Source: Pseudomonas multiresinivorans (lineage in GTDB: Bacteria; Pseudomonadota; Gammaproteobacteria; Pseudomonadales; Pseudomonadaceae). From it: a DNA stretch of 64,000 bases. A program made the position numbers and the translations under genes. The notes under the pieces were generated by a model. The model saw nothing but the letters and a program-made list of their open reading frames with translations. It was not told where the DNA came from and did no database searches. This document shows positions 8,946 to 18,038 of the stretch, piece after piece (the first letter of the stretch is position 1; every line of letters begins with the position of its first letter). The DNA is taken from assembly GCF_012971725.1 (NCBI RefSeq), contig NZ_CP048833.1, positions 5,828,001 to 5,892,000 of the forward strand. Reading direction: 5' to 3'.

Positions 8946-9161
8946 GTGACCAAAGACGAACTGCGCGCGGAACTGGAGCGCCAGGAGCAACGTTTCAAGG
9001 ATGAACAGGGCGGCGAAGTGACCCTTTATGCCGCCCAGCCCGAACCCGGCAAGAAGCCCTGGCGCAAGCGACCCAGCGTGCAGGACAAGGCCTTCGACCG
9101 GGAGCTGGAAAGAATCGAAGAAGAACGACTGAAAAAGGATCTGGAAGCCCCGTCCCTTTAA
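8946..9161 (+). CDS. Small charged hypothetical protein
   Basis: A 71-residue highly charged protein (MTKDELRAELERQEQRFKDE...) rich in Glu, Lys and Arg, with predicted helices at both ends and a central PEPGKKPWRKRPSVQDKAFD segment. There are no hydrophobic segments or cysteines. The start is probably GTG 8946: AGGA at 8936-8939 is six bases upstream, whereas an in-frame ATG at 8940 directly abuts it. It lies 286 bp upstream of pitA on the same strand. I recognise it only as a conserved Pseudomonas hypothetical and have no function to offer. Confidence 0.7.
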   Translation: MTKDELRAELERQEQRFKDEQGGEVTLYAAQPEPGKKPWRKRPSVQDKAFDRELERIEEERLKKDLEAPSL

Positions 9162-9446
9162 TCGCAGGTACGGCCCCAGGCCGAAAGACTCCCCCGGAAT
9201 CTGCCGGGGAAAATCTTGCGGCGATGGGCGAGCAGTGCTCCGTGGGAGAGCCCGCCAGTTGGCCTGCAAACACTCATCCGATGGGCCGGCGGCCCGCGTG
9301 GAAGCATTGCAAACTTTTTCCACCCTGCCTGAAAGCGCCGTGCGACGAGGCGTCGCGCAAATTGGAGAAACCGTTTCAGGCTGAATACGGTGCTCCAAGC
9401 TTCTGGCATAATCGCCGCCCCGTCTCCGACCGGTCATAGAATTTTC

Positions 9447-10919
9447 ATGTTCGATCTCTTCAGCGGACTCGATCTCTGGGTGGGTATCAGCCTGGTGCTG
9501 GCACTCGCGTTCGTCCTTGCCTTCGAGTTCATCAATGGCTTCCACGACACCGCCAACGCGGTGGCCACGGTCATCTACACCAAGGCCATGTCCCCGTACC
9601 GCGCGGTGATCCTCTCCGGCATCTTCAACTTCCTCGGCGTATTGCTCGGCGGCGTTGGCGTCGCCTACGCAATCGTCCACCTGCTGCCGGTGGAACTGCT
9701 GATCAACGTGAACACCGGCCACGGCCTGGCGATGGTGTTCTCGCTGCTCGCCGCCGCCATTACCTGGAACCTGGGTACCTGGTACTTCGGCATCCCGGCC
9801 TCCAGTTCGCACACCCTGATCGGCTCGATCCTCGGCGTGGGCCTGGCGAATGCACTGATCAACGGCGTGCCGGTGGCCGACGGGATCAACTGGGGCAAGG
9901 CCATCGACATCGGCCTGTCGCTGATCTTCTCGCCACTGGCCGGCTTCCTCGTCGCCGGCGCCCTGCTGATCGGCCTGAAGTGGCTGTACCCGCTGTCGAA
10001 GATGCACAAGACGCCGGAAACCCGCCGCGACGTCGACGAGAAGAAGCACCCGCCGTTCTGGAACCGCCTGGTGCTGGTGATCTCGGCCATGACCGTGAGC
10101 TTCGTGCACGGCTCCAACGACGGCCAGAAGGGCATCGGCCTGATCATGCTGGTGCTGATCGGCATCGTCCCGGCGAAGTTCGTCCTCGACCTGAACAGCA
10201 CCACCTACCAGATCGAGCGCACCCGCGACGCCGCCATCCACCTGCAGCAGTTCTACAACCGTCACTCCGACACCCTCGGCGAGATGCTCGCCCTGGGCAG
10301 GGCCAACGAAGCGGACCTGCCGGACCTGTACCGCTGCGAGCCGAAACAGACCGAGGCGACCCTCAAGGGCCTGCTGAGCGACCTGCACGGCGTTTCCAGC
10401 TACACCGAGCTGAACGACGATGAACGCGTGCAGGTACGCCGCTACCTGCTGTGCCTGGACGACACCGCGAAGAAGGTCGGCAAGCTGTCCGAGCTGCCAT
10501 CGCGCGAGAAGGCGGACCTGGAGAAGCTGCGCAAGGACCTGACCAGCACCACCGAGTACGCGCCGTTCTGGGTGATCATCGCGGTGGCCCTGGCCCTGGG
10601 CATCGGCACCATGGTCGGCTGGAAGCGCGTGGTACTCACCGTCGGCGAGAAGATCGGCAAGCAGGGCATGACCTATGCCCAGGGCATCGCCGCCCAGCTC
10701 ACCGCGACCGCCGCCATCGGCATGGCCAACATCTACAGCCTGCCGGTCTCAACGACGCACGTCCTGTCCTCGGGCGTGGCGGGCACCATGGTGGCGAACC
10801 GCAGCGGCCTGCAGGGCAGCACGATCCGCAACATCCTCATGGCCTGGGTACTGACCCTGCCCGTGTCGATCGCGCTGGCTGCCGGCCTGTTCTGGCTGTC
10901 TTCGCGCTTCATCGGCTGA
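9447..10919 (+). CDS. pitA: Low-affinity inorganic phosphate transporter
   Basis: A 490-residue PiT-family inner-membrane permease that imports phosphate, typically as a metal-phosphate complex with protons. Two halves of hydrophobic segments flank a hydrophilic cytoplasmic insert (about residues 250-385). The PiT signatures are visible: FINGFHDTANAVATVIYTKA near the N-terminus, IPASSSHTLIGSILG in the first half, and VHGSNDGQKGIGLI and PVSTTHVLSSGVAGTM in the second. Length is normal for proteobacterial PitA. It ends at a strong bidirectional terminator shared with the convergent pprA. Confidence 0.93.
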   Translation: MFDLFSGLDLWVGISLVLALAFVLAFEFINGFHDTANAVATVIYTKAMSPYRAVILSGIFNFLGVLLGGVGVAYAIVHLLPVELLINVNTGHGLAMVFSLLAAAITWNLGTWYFGIPASSSHTLIGSILGVGLANALINGVPVADGINWGKAIDIGLSLIFSPLAGFLVAGALLIGLKWLYPLSKMHKTPETRRDVDEKKHPPFWNRLVLVISAMTVSFVHGSNDGQKGIGLIMLVLIGIVPAKFVLDLNSTTYQIERTRDAAIHLQQFYNRHSDTLGEMLALGRANEADLPDLYRCEPKQTEATLKGLLSDLHGVSSYTELNDDERVQVRRYLLCLDDTAKKVGKLSELPSREKADLEKLRKDLTSTTEYAPFWVIIAVALALGIGTMVGWKRVVLTVGEKIGKQGMTYAQGIAAQLTATAAIGMANIYSLPVSTTHVLSSGVAGTMVANRSGLQGSTIRNILMAWVLTLPVSIALAAGLFWLSSRFIG

Positions 10920-10938
10920 GCCCGCGTCACGCACCACG

Positions 10939-10966
10939 AAAAACGCCTGCATCCGCAGGCGTTTTT
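10939..10966. terminator. Bidirectional Rho-independent terminator between pitA and pprA
   Basis: AAAAACGCCTGC-ATCC-GCAGGCGTTTTT: a perfect 12-bp stem with A and T runs on both sides, placed between two convergent stop codons. Confidence 0.92.
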
Positions 10967-10979
10967 CATTTCCGAGCCC

Positions 10980-13760
10980 TCAGAGACTCACGGCCTGTCG
11001 CGGCAGGCGGATGACGAAACGCGCACCGCCCTTGTAGTTATCCACAGACAGGCTGCCGCCCATGTTGCGGATCAGGTCGTGGCTCACCGAAAGCCCGAGC
11101 CCGGTGCCCTTGCCGATGGGCTTGGTGGTGAAGAAGGCCTCGAAGATGCGCTCCATCACAGCCGGGTCGATACCGCCGGCGTTGTCGCGCACGTGCAGTT
11201 CCACCCACCCGGTGTCGGTGCACGGCTCCTGCGCCACGCCGACCCAGCGGGCGCCCTCCTCGCCCCGCCCGAGCAGCGCGTCGCGAGCGTTGGCCAGCAG
11301 GTTGATCAGCACCTGCTCGAGCTGGTCGGAGTAGCCGTGCACCACCACCCGTTGCGCCGGCGGCCGGCACTCCAGGCTGATGCCCTGCTGCGTCAGGCTT
11401 TCGCCCAGCAGCGCAATGGCGCCTTCGCAGGCGTCGTAGGGATCGAAGGGCGCGGCCTCCAGCTCCGATTTACGGCTGAACACGCCCATGTGGCTGATCA
11501 CCCGTGAAAGACGGTCGATCTGCGCGTCGGCGCGCTCCAGCTTATCCCTCAGGTACTCCGGTTCGCCCAGCTTCTGCCGGGCGTTGTAGAGGGACATGCG
11601 CATGACGTGCAGCGGCTGCTTCATCTCGTGGGCCATGCCGCTGACCATCTCGCCCAGGCTGGCCATCTTCGCGCCCTGGGCCAGCTGCTGCTGTGCATGG
11701 CGCACGGCCGTGTTGTCGCGGCCCACGGCCTGGACTTCCACCAGCCGGCCTTCGGCATCCAGCAGCGGGCGGTCCGACCAGATCAGCCAGAGATTGCGCT
11801 GGCCGGGCAGGCAGAAACGCAGCTCCCAGGAATCATCCGCCGCGCCCTGGCCGCCGCCTACCAGGCGCGCCCGCAAGGCGCTGCAATCCTGTTGCGACAG
11901 CCACTCGTCCAGCCGTCGGCCCAGCAGCGCCTCCACCGGTTCGCCCAGCACCTGGGCGAACGTGCGGTTGATGAAGGTCAGCCTCAGGTCCGGGTCGTAG
12001 CGGCAGATCAGCGCCGGCGAGTCTTCCACCAGTACGCGGTAGCGCTCCTCGCTTTCGGCGATCTGCAATGCAGCAAGACGCTGCTCGGTGACATCCAGCC
12101 AGAGGCCGACAGCCTCCTGCGGAATGCCCTGGATATCCCGCAGCAGCTTGGCCTCGTCATACAGCCAGTGCCATTCGCCGCTACTGTCGCAGAGGCGGTA
12201 CTCGGTGCGCACGCGGCCCTCGCGCAGCAATTCGCGGCCACGGTCGAGGAAGGCCTCCAGATCCTCGGGATGCACCCGTTCGGCCAGTGCCTGCCAGCTC
12301 TGCCCCTGCAGGTCCAGGCCGAGAATATTGCCCGCGCTTTCGCTGTAGAACTCGGGGATCAGGTGCCCCTCTTCGACGCGCTGCACGTAGATCACCACCG
12401 GTGCGCTGTCGATCAGGTTGCGCAGCCGGGCATGGGCGGCCAGCGCCTGTTCTTCCTGCAGCTTGCCCTCGCTGATATCCAGCAGCACGCCGTCCATCAG
12501 CTGGTCGCCGGCACGGGCCTGCCGCCGTCCCTGCAGGCGCAGCCAGCGGCGCGTCTGGGTCGACGCTGCACTGCGCAGGCGCAGGTCCTGGACCAGGCGC
12601 CCGCCCGGTTGCAGGTTGCGAAGGCGCAGGCTGAGCTCGTCGGCGTCGGCCGGGTGCAACAGGGCCAGCAGGTCGGCCAGTGCCAGCTGCAATTGCCCTT
12701 CCGCCAGGCCGAGACTCGCCGCGACGGCCGGTGACAATTCGAACAGGTTCTCGTCGACCCGCAACCGCCACCAGCCACCGCCGACCATGTCCTGCAACAG
12801 GCTCAGGCGCCGGCTGCTATCACGCAGGCTGTGCAGCTCGGTGCGCTCGTGCACGAGGTTGGTGAGGATTTCCGCCAGGTACTGCCAGTCGCTCGGGGCC
12901 AGCCCTGGCCAGGTGCCGCCGTGCTCCATGGGTTCGGCCAACAGCCCGGCGAGGCGCCCGCCCCGAACGGGCGCCGGAATCAGGTAGAGCTGGGCGCAGC
13001 ACAAGGTACGCAGCAGCTCCGACGGCCTGTCATCCGCCCCCAGCAGGCAGGCACCACTGGCCGCGCGCAGCTCGTCGCCGGGCAGCGCGAGGTTTTCCCG
13101 CAGCAGGCTGTCGAATCCGGGCTGCACGTAGCAGGCGAAAACCCGCAGGCTCTGGTCCGGAGCCTCCAGCAAGAGTGCCATGCTGCGCATGTGGAAGTTG
13201 CTGCAGAAGGCCTCCAGCACTTCGCTTACCGCCTCGCCGAGGCGGCGCTGAGAGCTGTGGCGCAGGCGCGCCAGCAGGAGTTTGCTGAGGTTGAGGCACT
13301 GCAACTTGTGCTGCTGGTTGTCGGATTGCCAGTTCAGGTCGGAGATGTCCGTGCCCAGCAACAGGCAGTGCTCGTTGGCCTGCAGGACGGCGCGGAAGCG
13401 GCAGACCAGCGGCAGATCGCCAGTGCTGCGCAGCACCAGGTCGAGGCGCTCGCCGCCGCGCAGGCTGGATACCTGCATGCCGCCGGGAATACGGCGGTCC
13501 AGATAATCGCCGAGGCCCGGCAGTTCCCCGTTGCCCGGCAGCGGCGGCAGCAACCTGTGGGCCTGGCTGCCGCCACGGGCGATGACGCGGTCACGACTGT
13601 CCAGCTCCAGCCACAGGTCGCAGTGGCCGGTCACCACGGGCTCAGCCAGCTCTTCCACCGGCAGAGCCGGGCGTCGCCGTGCGGCCAGGGGCCGGCTTGG
13701 CAGCGGGCTTTCGTTCAATTCATGCTGGCCACGGGGCCTGGAGCGCCAGAAATCGAACAT
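10980..13760 (-). CDS. pprA: PprA sensor histidine kinase of the Flp/Tad locus
   Basis: A 926-residue kinase that phosphorylates PprB. From the N-terminus: an uncharacterised region (1-150), a GAF-like region (about 150-320), three PAS-like segments (about 340-680, including VLVEDSPALICRYDPDLRLT), a HisKA dimerisation helix with the phosphoacceptor in MAHEMKQPLH (about residue 700) and a HATPase domain with LLANARDAL, VRDNAGGID and GKGTGLGLSV. I see no transmembrane helix, so it should sense a cytoplasmic signal. ATG 13760 starts eight bp after the tadF stop; a longer in-frame start at 13886 would lie inside tadF and was rejected. It is co-transcribed with tadF. Confidence 0.92.
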   Translation of the reverse strand: MFDFWRSRPRGQHELNESPLPSRPLAARRRPALPVEELAEPVVTGHCDLWLELDSRDRVIARGGSQAHRLLPPLPGNGELPGLGDYLDRRIPGGMQVSSLRGGERLDLVLRSTGDLPLVCRFRAVLQANEHCLLLGTDISDLNWQSDNQQHKLQCLNLSKLLLARLRHSSQRRLGEAVSEVLEAFCSNFHMRSMALLLEAPDQSLRVFACYVQPGFDSLLRENLALPGDELRAASGACLLGADDRPSELLRTLCCAQLYLIPAPVRGGRLAGLLAEPMEHGGTWPGLAPSDWQYLAEILTNLVHERTELHSLRDSSRRLSLLQDMVGGGWWRLRVDENLFELSPAVAASLGLAEGQLQLALADLLALLHPADADELSLRLRNLQPGGRLVQDLRLRSAASTQTRRWLRLQGRRQARAGDQLMDGVLLDISEGKLQEEQALAAHARLRNLIDSAPVVIYVQRVEEGHLIPEFYSESAGNILGLDLQGQSWQALAERVHPEDLEAFLDRGRELLREGRVRTEYRLCDSSGEWHWLYDEAKLLRDIQGIPQEAVGLWLDVTEQRLAALQIAESEERYRVLVEDSPALICRYDPDLRLTFINRTFAQVLGEPVEALLGRRLDEWLSQQDCSALRARLVGGGQGAADDSWELRFCLPGQRNLWLIWSDRPLLDAEGRLVEVQAVGRDNTAVRHAQQQLAQGAKMASLGEMVSGMAHEMKQPLHVMRMSLYNARQKLGEPEYLRDKLERADAQIDRLSRVISHMGVFSRKSELEAAPFDPYDACEGAIALLGESLTQQGISLECRPPAQRVVVHGYSDQLEQVLINLLANARDALLGRGEEGARWVGVAQEPCTDTGWVELHVRDNAGGIDPAVMERIFEAFFTTKPIGKGTGLGLSVSHDLIRNMGGSLSVDNYKGGARFVIRLPRQAVSL

Positions 13761-13768
13761 CCAGCGCC

Positions 13769-14239
13769 TCAGAGCAGGACGCTGGCCGTGCCGCTGAGCA
13801 CGTCCGGCAAGCGCGGCACGGTACCTATCCCCGGCAGGGTCAGCAGCGGCACGATGGGCGAGGTGGCATAGGGATAGCTGACGCAAACCTGCACGCGGGT
13901 GTAGTCACGGCCGGAAACGGTTTCCGTGACCGGAGGTTTCATAAACTCCCCGTTGTAGCAGCCATTGCGCCAGCTCGTCGGCATCCAGCTCAGGCGCTGG
14001 GTCACGGCGCTGTCCACGGCAGCCTTGAGCGCGGCGTTATAACCGCCCGCCGCCTGTGGATTCACCGAAACGGCCACCCGCGCGCCGGCCGCCGCCGCAT
14101 CGTTGAAGGACTGCAGCATCAGCAGGGGTACGCAATAACCCAGCAGCCCGTAAAGAACCGCGAAGAACAGAACGAAGACCGCGGCGAACTCGATAGCTAC
14201 CGCGCCCCGCTGCGTGCTGCGACCGCCGACTCCGTTCAT
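13769..14239 (-). CDS. tadF: TadF-like minor pseudopilin
   Basis: A 156-residue TadE/TadF-family protein of the type IVb pilus. The N-terminus RSTQRGAVAIEFAAVFVLFF is the class IV prepilin-like segment that FppA would process after Gly, leaving the hydrophobic assembly helix. The C-terminal part (two cysteines, CYNG and CVSY) is periplasmic. ATG 14239 is preceded by GGGAG about nine bases upstream; an ATG at 14266 is also in frame. It sits directly upstream of pprA and divergent from fppA, separated by 274 bp of lower-GC sequence that must hold both promoters, although I could not pin down either. Confidence 0.85.
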   Translation of the reverse strand: MNGVGGRSTQRGAVAIEFAAVFVLFFAVLYGLLGYCVPLLMLQSFNDAAAAGARVAVSVNPQAAGGYNAALKAAVDSAVTQRLSWMPTSWRNGCYNGEFMKPPVTETVSGRDYTRVQVCVSYPYATSPIVPLLTLPGIGTVPRLPDVLSGTASVLL

Positions 14240-14513
14240 GCGTAATACTCCCGGACCAACTTGCAACTTGAATGATCGTTCAACTTATCGGCACGGCGAA
14301 ACTTTGCTGAAGATACGCGCCGTCGGATAATTACCGCTATCCAGCAATACTAGGCGGTCTTCGGGGATTCGCCGGATGTCCTGTCGGAATAACGTTGCGA
14401 GCCAAATTCGAATTCAGCTGGCTTGAATTGCAATATAGCGCTGGAATAGCAAATACCTTGAGAATCCCCGTACCTGCTTCGACATCGCCGCCACCGGGAT
14501 AAGGATATTCTCG

Positions 14514-14993
14514 ATGCTGTTCAAACTCTGCCTTCTGGCCTGGTTCGCGGTCTGTGCCTACCAGGATCTCACCCGGCTGCGGGTCAGCAACTGGCTGACC
14601 CTGGGCGGCGCCCTGCTCGCCCTGCTGTGCCTGCTGGCCACCGGCCACACGCTGACCGGGCATACCCCGCAGGCCGCGGCACTGGCGGCGCTGCTGGCGG
14701 CAGTGCTCACCGTACCGGGCTACTGGCTGGGGAAGCTGGGCGCGGCCGACGTGAAGCTGCTGGTCGCTCTGGGCCTGGCCAGCGACCCGCTGACGGTGCT
14801 CTACACGCTGGCCCTGGCCAGCCTGTTCTGCGTACTGCTGATGCTCGCCAGCAAACTTTTGATTGATTCGGACAAAGTGGCGATTAATTGCAAAAAGAAA
14901 TTAGCCAGACTGCAACCGTCAAAGTTCAAGTCATTTCCTTTCATATTCACGCTATTCGCCGGTCTTCTGACGGCCTTTTCCTTGCCTTACTGA
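14514..14993 (+). CDS. fppA: Flp prepilin peptidase
   Basis: A 159-residue aspartic membrane protease that cleaves the leader of Flp and the TadE/F pseudopilins. The first catalytic Asp is D18 in YQDLTRLRVSNW. The second is D79 in GKLGAADVKLL, where the usual GxGD reads GAAD. There are about five hydrophobic segments and no N-methylation domain, as is typical for the TadV/FppA type. The last 40 residues are coded by distinctly AT-richer DNA (KLLIDSDKVAINCKKKLARL). It reads toward pprB, whose start is 149 bp downstream. Confidence 0.9.
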   Translation: MLFKLCLLAWFAVCAYQDLTRLRVSNWLTLGGALLALLCLLATGHTLTGHTPQAAALAALLAAVLTVPGYWLGKLGAADVKLLVALGLASDPLTVLYTLALASLFCVLLMLASKLLIDSDKVAINCKKKLARLQPSKFKSFPFIFTLFAGLLTAFSLPY

Positions 14994-15142
14994 TGCCGCT
15001 TCTTTTATTGGCGCGATGCAAACTTAACGACTATATGCTAAGGGTTAATACCACCCATCGCCTGATGGAACGATCCGGCTACGGTTATTGAACAACCGGA
15101 CGATAAAAATAATGGATATGTATTTTCAAGGAGCGTGCAGTC

Positions 15143-15973
15143 ATGGACAAAACGGCCAATCGCCGTTTCAGCGTGCTGGTCATCGATGACGAGCCGCAGG
15201 TCACTTCCGAGCTTTCCGAGTTGCTGGAAAACAGCGGTTACCACTGCGTGGTCAGCGACAGCAAGGACAGCGCCCTGCAGAAGTTCCGCGACGATCCCTC
15301 GATCGGCCTGGTGATCTGCGACCTGGGCCTGGGTCGCGACAACGGCATCCGCGTGGTCGAGGCGTTGAAGGAGGCGGCCGGCACGGCGCGGTTCTTCGAA
15401 ACCATCATCCTCACCGGCCAGCAGGGCAGCCAGGAAGTGATCGAGGCCATGCGCGTGGGCGTTGCCGACTACTACCAGAAGCCGGTCGCGCCGATGGACC
15501 TGCTCAAGGGCCTGGAGCGCCTGGAGGCGCGCCTGCACGAGCGCATTCGCAGCCAGCTCAGCCTGAGCCATGTGAACCAGCGCCTGGAATACCTGGCCGA
15601 ATCGCTCAATTCGATCTCGCGGGATATCCACAAGATCAAGTACGAGGTGCATGGTGGTGGCCAGCCCGTCAGCAACAGTGCCCTGAAGCAGGAGCAGGAA
15701 GCGCCGGCGAGCACCACCCCGAGCAACGCCGAGCAGATCGCACCGGTGGTCAACAACCCGCTGTTCAACAAGCTCTCGCCGCGCCAGCAGGCGGTAGCGC
15801 GCCTGGTGAGCAAGGGGCTGACCAACTACCAGATCGCCTACGACCTGGGGATCACCGAGAACACCGTGAAGCTTTACGTCTCGCAGGTGCTGCGGCTGAT
15901 GCACATGCACAACCGCACGCAGCTCGCCCTCGCCATCTCCCCCACCGCCTCCCAGAGCAGCGCGGTGCACTGA
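15143..15973 (+). CDS. pprB: PprB response regulator, activator of Flp/Tad pilus genes
   Basis: A 276-residue regulator. The receiver domain (residues 9-125) has the acidic pocket D15-D16, phospho-acceptor D60 (VICDLGLG) and the conserved Thr and Lys (ILTGQQ, YQKPV). A linker with a short coiled segment and a low-complexity stretch (about 150-205) leads to a LuxR-type HTH (about 210-265; LSPRQQAVARLVSKGLTNYQ, then IAYDLGITENTVKLYVSQVL). AAGGAG lies just upstream of ATG 15143. In P. aeruginosa PprB activates flp/tad, cupE and bapA. The 149-bp upstream gap is AT-rich with a possible TTGGCG...TATATG promoter near 15008-15040; that is low confidence. Confidence 0.94.
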   Translation: MDKTANRRFSVLVIDDEPQVTSELSELLENSGYHCVVSDSKDSALQKFRDDPSIGLVICDLGLGRDNGIRVVEALKEAAGTARFFETIILTGQQGSQEVIEAMRVGVADYYQKPVAPMDLLKGLERLEARLHERIRSQLSLSHVNQRLEYLAESLNSISRDIHKIKYEVHGGGQPVSNSALKQEQEAPASTTPSNAEQIAPVVNNPLFNKLSPRQQAVARLVSKGLTNYQIAYDLGITENTVKLYVSQVLRLMHMHNRTQLALAISPTASQSSAVH

Positions 15974-15998
15974 GCACCGCGCTCCCTCCGGGCGACCT

Positions 15999-17717
15999 TC
16001 AGATCAGTAGCTCGGCGCCGCCGGTCTGAAGGTCGATCAGGCGTACATCAATGACTCCCAGGCTGACGCCCAGCAAATGCAGCAGCGGGTCCAGCACAAC
16101 GTGCCCGAGCGCCGAAATCGCCGGTTTCAGCAGCGTCAGCAGGCTGCTGACCAGGCCACCCAGGGTCGCCCCAATCAGCCCTAGCGGATCCAGCCCAAGA
16201 ATCGTCGGCGTGACCTTGATCGATGACGCCAGCGTTGTCAGGGCATTGTCGAGCGAACTCCCCAGAGAACTGCTCGCCGACTTGTCTTCGGTGGGAAGGT
16301 CCGATGGCTTGGTCACCTTGTATTTCAAGGTCGTTCCCGTGGCACCGCCAACCACTCCGGTGGCCGACACGTCCAGCTTGACCAGACCGCTGAGGACATT
16401 GACTGAAATAGGCGAGACCACTCCGGTCTTGGGGTCGGCATATTTCCCCAGTTGCAAGCGTGCGATGCCCGGCAATGCGTTCACCGAGACGTCTACGGGC
16501 TGGCCAACACCACCGCATGCGATGGTGTCCAGTGCAGCTGTTCCCTGCGCGACGTCCACCGCCAAGCCCAGATTCACATCGAGAACTCCTGGAATACCGG
16601 CCGCCGCCTCCACGCTGGTGCGCAACGCAGCGGTATGCACCTGCGTGCGCCACTGTCCATTGCTGGCCTTGCCCGGATAACCGAAGGCGATCTGCGGCGG
16701 CTCCACGATCCAGAGTTTTACGGTCGCCCCCAGCAGCCCACCCAGGTTGATATCCGCCCCCAGAGTGACGGCATGCTGCTTGTTCGCCACCATGGCCAGC
16801 GCGGTGATCAGATCCAGCGCGTTGACCTGTCCCTGCAACGCCTGGTCGCGCACGGAGTCCGGCGCGATCACAGTCAGGATGCTGCCCAGCGTCACGCTAG
16901 CCTGCTTGATACCGCCGGTGATCAATTGGCTGTGCAGCAGCGAGGTATCCAGGCCGAGCACCTGGGATGGGTCAATGGCATCCACCGTCGCGCCCAGCAG
17001 CTGGGCCAGACTGGCTTGCGCACCCAACAGGGAATCCACGCTGCCCGCCTCGACGTTGATCCCCGCCGCTCGAAGATTGTCGGAAAGTTCAAGCAGACTG
17101 AGATTGGCATTGGCCAGCCCCTTATAACCCAGCGCATTCAACGACAGATTGCTGCCCAACAGCGAATTGAGCAGGTTATTCAACAACAACGACTGCGAGC
17201 TATCGAGGTTAGCCAGTTCGGTCCCCGCCGACAGTCCTGCCATCGCCGTGCGCCGCGCTACCGCCTGGGCGGTCAGTTCTGTTTGCGTAGGAAGGTCGCT
17301 GAACACGGCCGCCACATTCAGCACCAGACTCGACGGAACCGAGTGCGTCACCCGGACCTGCACGGCATCAGCCATGTCTCCGCCAGGGCTGAAGGTCCGG
17401 CCCGAATCCTTGCCACCGTATCGATCATCGAACGTCACAGAGCCCAGTTGCGCACTAAGCGAATCCCCTGAACCGGGTACGAAGCCATTCTTTGCGGCAC
17501 TCGCGCGCGACAGTTCCGTAAGGTCGGCATTGGCGACACCACACATGCCGCCCTGAGTGGCGGCCTCCAGCGCTGCCATATCTGCCACACGCTGCAACTT
17601 GCGCTGCTCGTAGTACAAACGTCCGGTGTCGATCACCAGCGCCAGGCAGATCAGCGCCAGCAACAAGGTGCCGGCCGCCATGACTCCAATCGCGCCCCGC
17701 TGCCGTTCGCGTCCCAT
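15999..17717 (-). CDS. tadG: TadG, large pseudopilin-like Tad protein
   Basis: A 572-residue exported protein. The N-terminus RQRGAIGVMAAGTLLLALIC is a Tad-type hydrophobic leader or anchor, followed by RLYYEQRKLQRVADMAALEA, which is conserved in TadG/TadE. The remaining 500 residues are Ser/Leu/Val-rich periplasmic sequence with repeated LLNNLLNSLLGSNLSL-like low-complexity stretches and few cysteines. It is the last gene of the minus-strand tad operon, 17 bp after the DUF3613 gene, and its stop faces the pprB stop across 25 bp. Confidence 0.88.
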   Translation of the reverse strand: MGRERQRGAIGVMAAGTLLLALICLALVIDTGRLYYEQRKLQRVADMAALEAATQGGMCGVANADLTELSRASAAKNGFVPGSGDSLSAQLGSVTFDDRYGGKDSGRTFSPGGDMADAVQVRVTHSVPSSLVLNVAAVFSDLPTQTELTAQAVARRTAMAGLSAGTELANLDSSQSLLLNNLLNSLLGSNLSLNALGYKGLANANLSLLELSDNLRAAGINVEAGSVDSLLGAQASLAQLLGATVDAIDPSQVLGLDTSLLHSQLITGGIKQASVTLGSILTVIAPDSVRDQALQGQVNALDLITALAMVANKQHAVTLGADINLGGLLGATVKLWIVEPPQIAFGYPGKASNGQWRTQVHTAALRTSVEAAAGIPGVLDVNLGLAVDVAQGTAALDTIACGGVGQPVDVSVNALPGIARLQLGKYADPKTGVVSPISVNVLSGLVKLDVSATGVVGGATGTTLKYKVTKPSDLPTEDKSASSSLGSSLDNALTTLASSIKVTPTILGLDPLGLIGATLGGLVSSLLTLLKPAISALGHVVLDPLLHLLGVSLGVIDVRLIDLQTGGAELLI

Positions 17718-17734
17718 GGCACGCTCCCGAAGGG

Positions 17735-18019
17735 TTACTTCTTGTCGGTGCTGAAGCTGTTGTCGTCGAGCAGATACTCGGGGATTTCGCGGGTATAGCT
17801 CTTCAGGTAGCGCTGGTAGGCGCGGTCACGCTCGGCTGGCGTCGCACTCTGGTGATTGGCCGAGGCGGCGCGCCCACTGGACTGCAACTCCAGCCAGCTG
17901 AGAACTTCCTGCTGATCGCGGGCCGTGGTGCCCGCCTTGGTGGGCACCGCCGCGCGTTCGGCGGCCAGCGTCATCATCGGCGCAGCCAGCAGGGCGCCGA
18001 CCAGAATCCATGCCTTCAT
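17735..18019 (-). CDS. DUF3613 periplasmic protein of the tad operon
   Basis: A 94-residue protein with a signal peptide (MKAWILVGALLAAPMMTLAA) and a mature part containing WLELQSSGRAASANHQSATP, then ERDRAYQRYLKSYTREIPEY. It matches DUF3613, a family found almost only next to tad genes in Pseudomonas and relatives. ATG 18019 has GGGAGG seven bases upstream. It lies 19 bp after tadD and 17 bp before tadG. Its operon position suggests a pilus assembly or stability role in the periplasm; no biochemical function is known to me. Confidence 0.88.
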   Translation of the reverse strand: MKAWILVGALLAAPMMTLAAERAAVPTKAGTTARDQQEVLSWLELQSSGRAASANHQSATPAERDRAYQRYLKSYTREIPEYLLDDNSFSTDKK

Positions 18020-18038
18020 CGCATCCTCCCTGCTCGCC

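Noticed and set aside
13760..13886. Longer start for PprA at 13886
   Set aside because: It would put 42 codons inside tadF in another frame; the start at 13760 follows the tadF stop by eight bp and matches family length.
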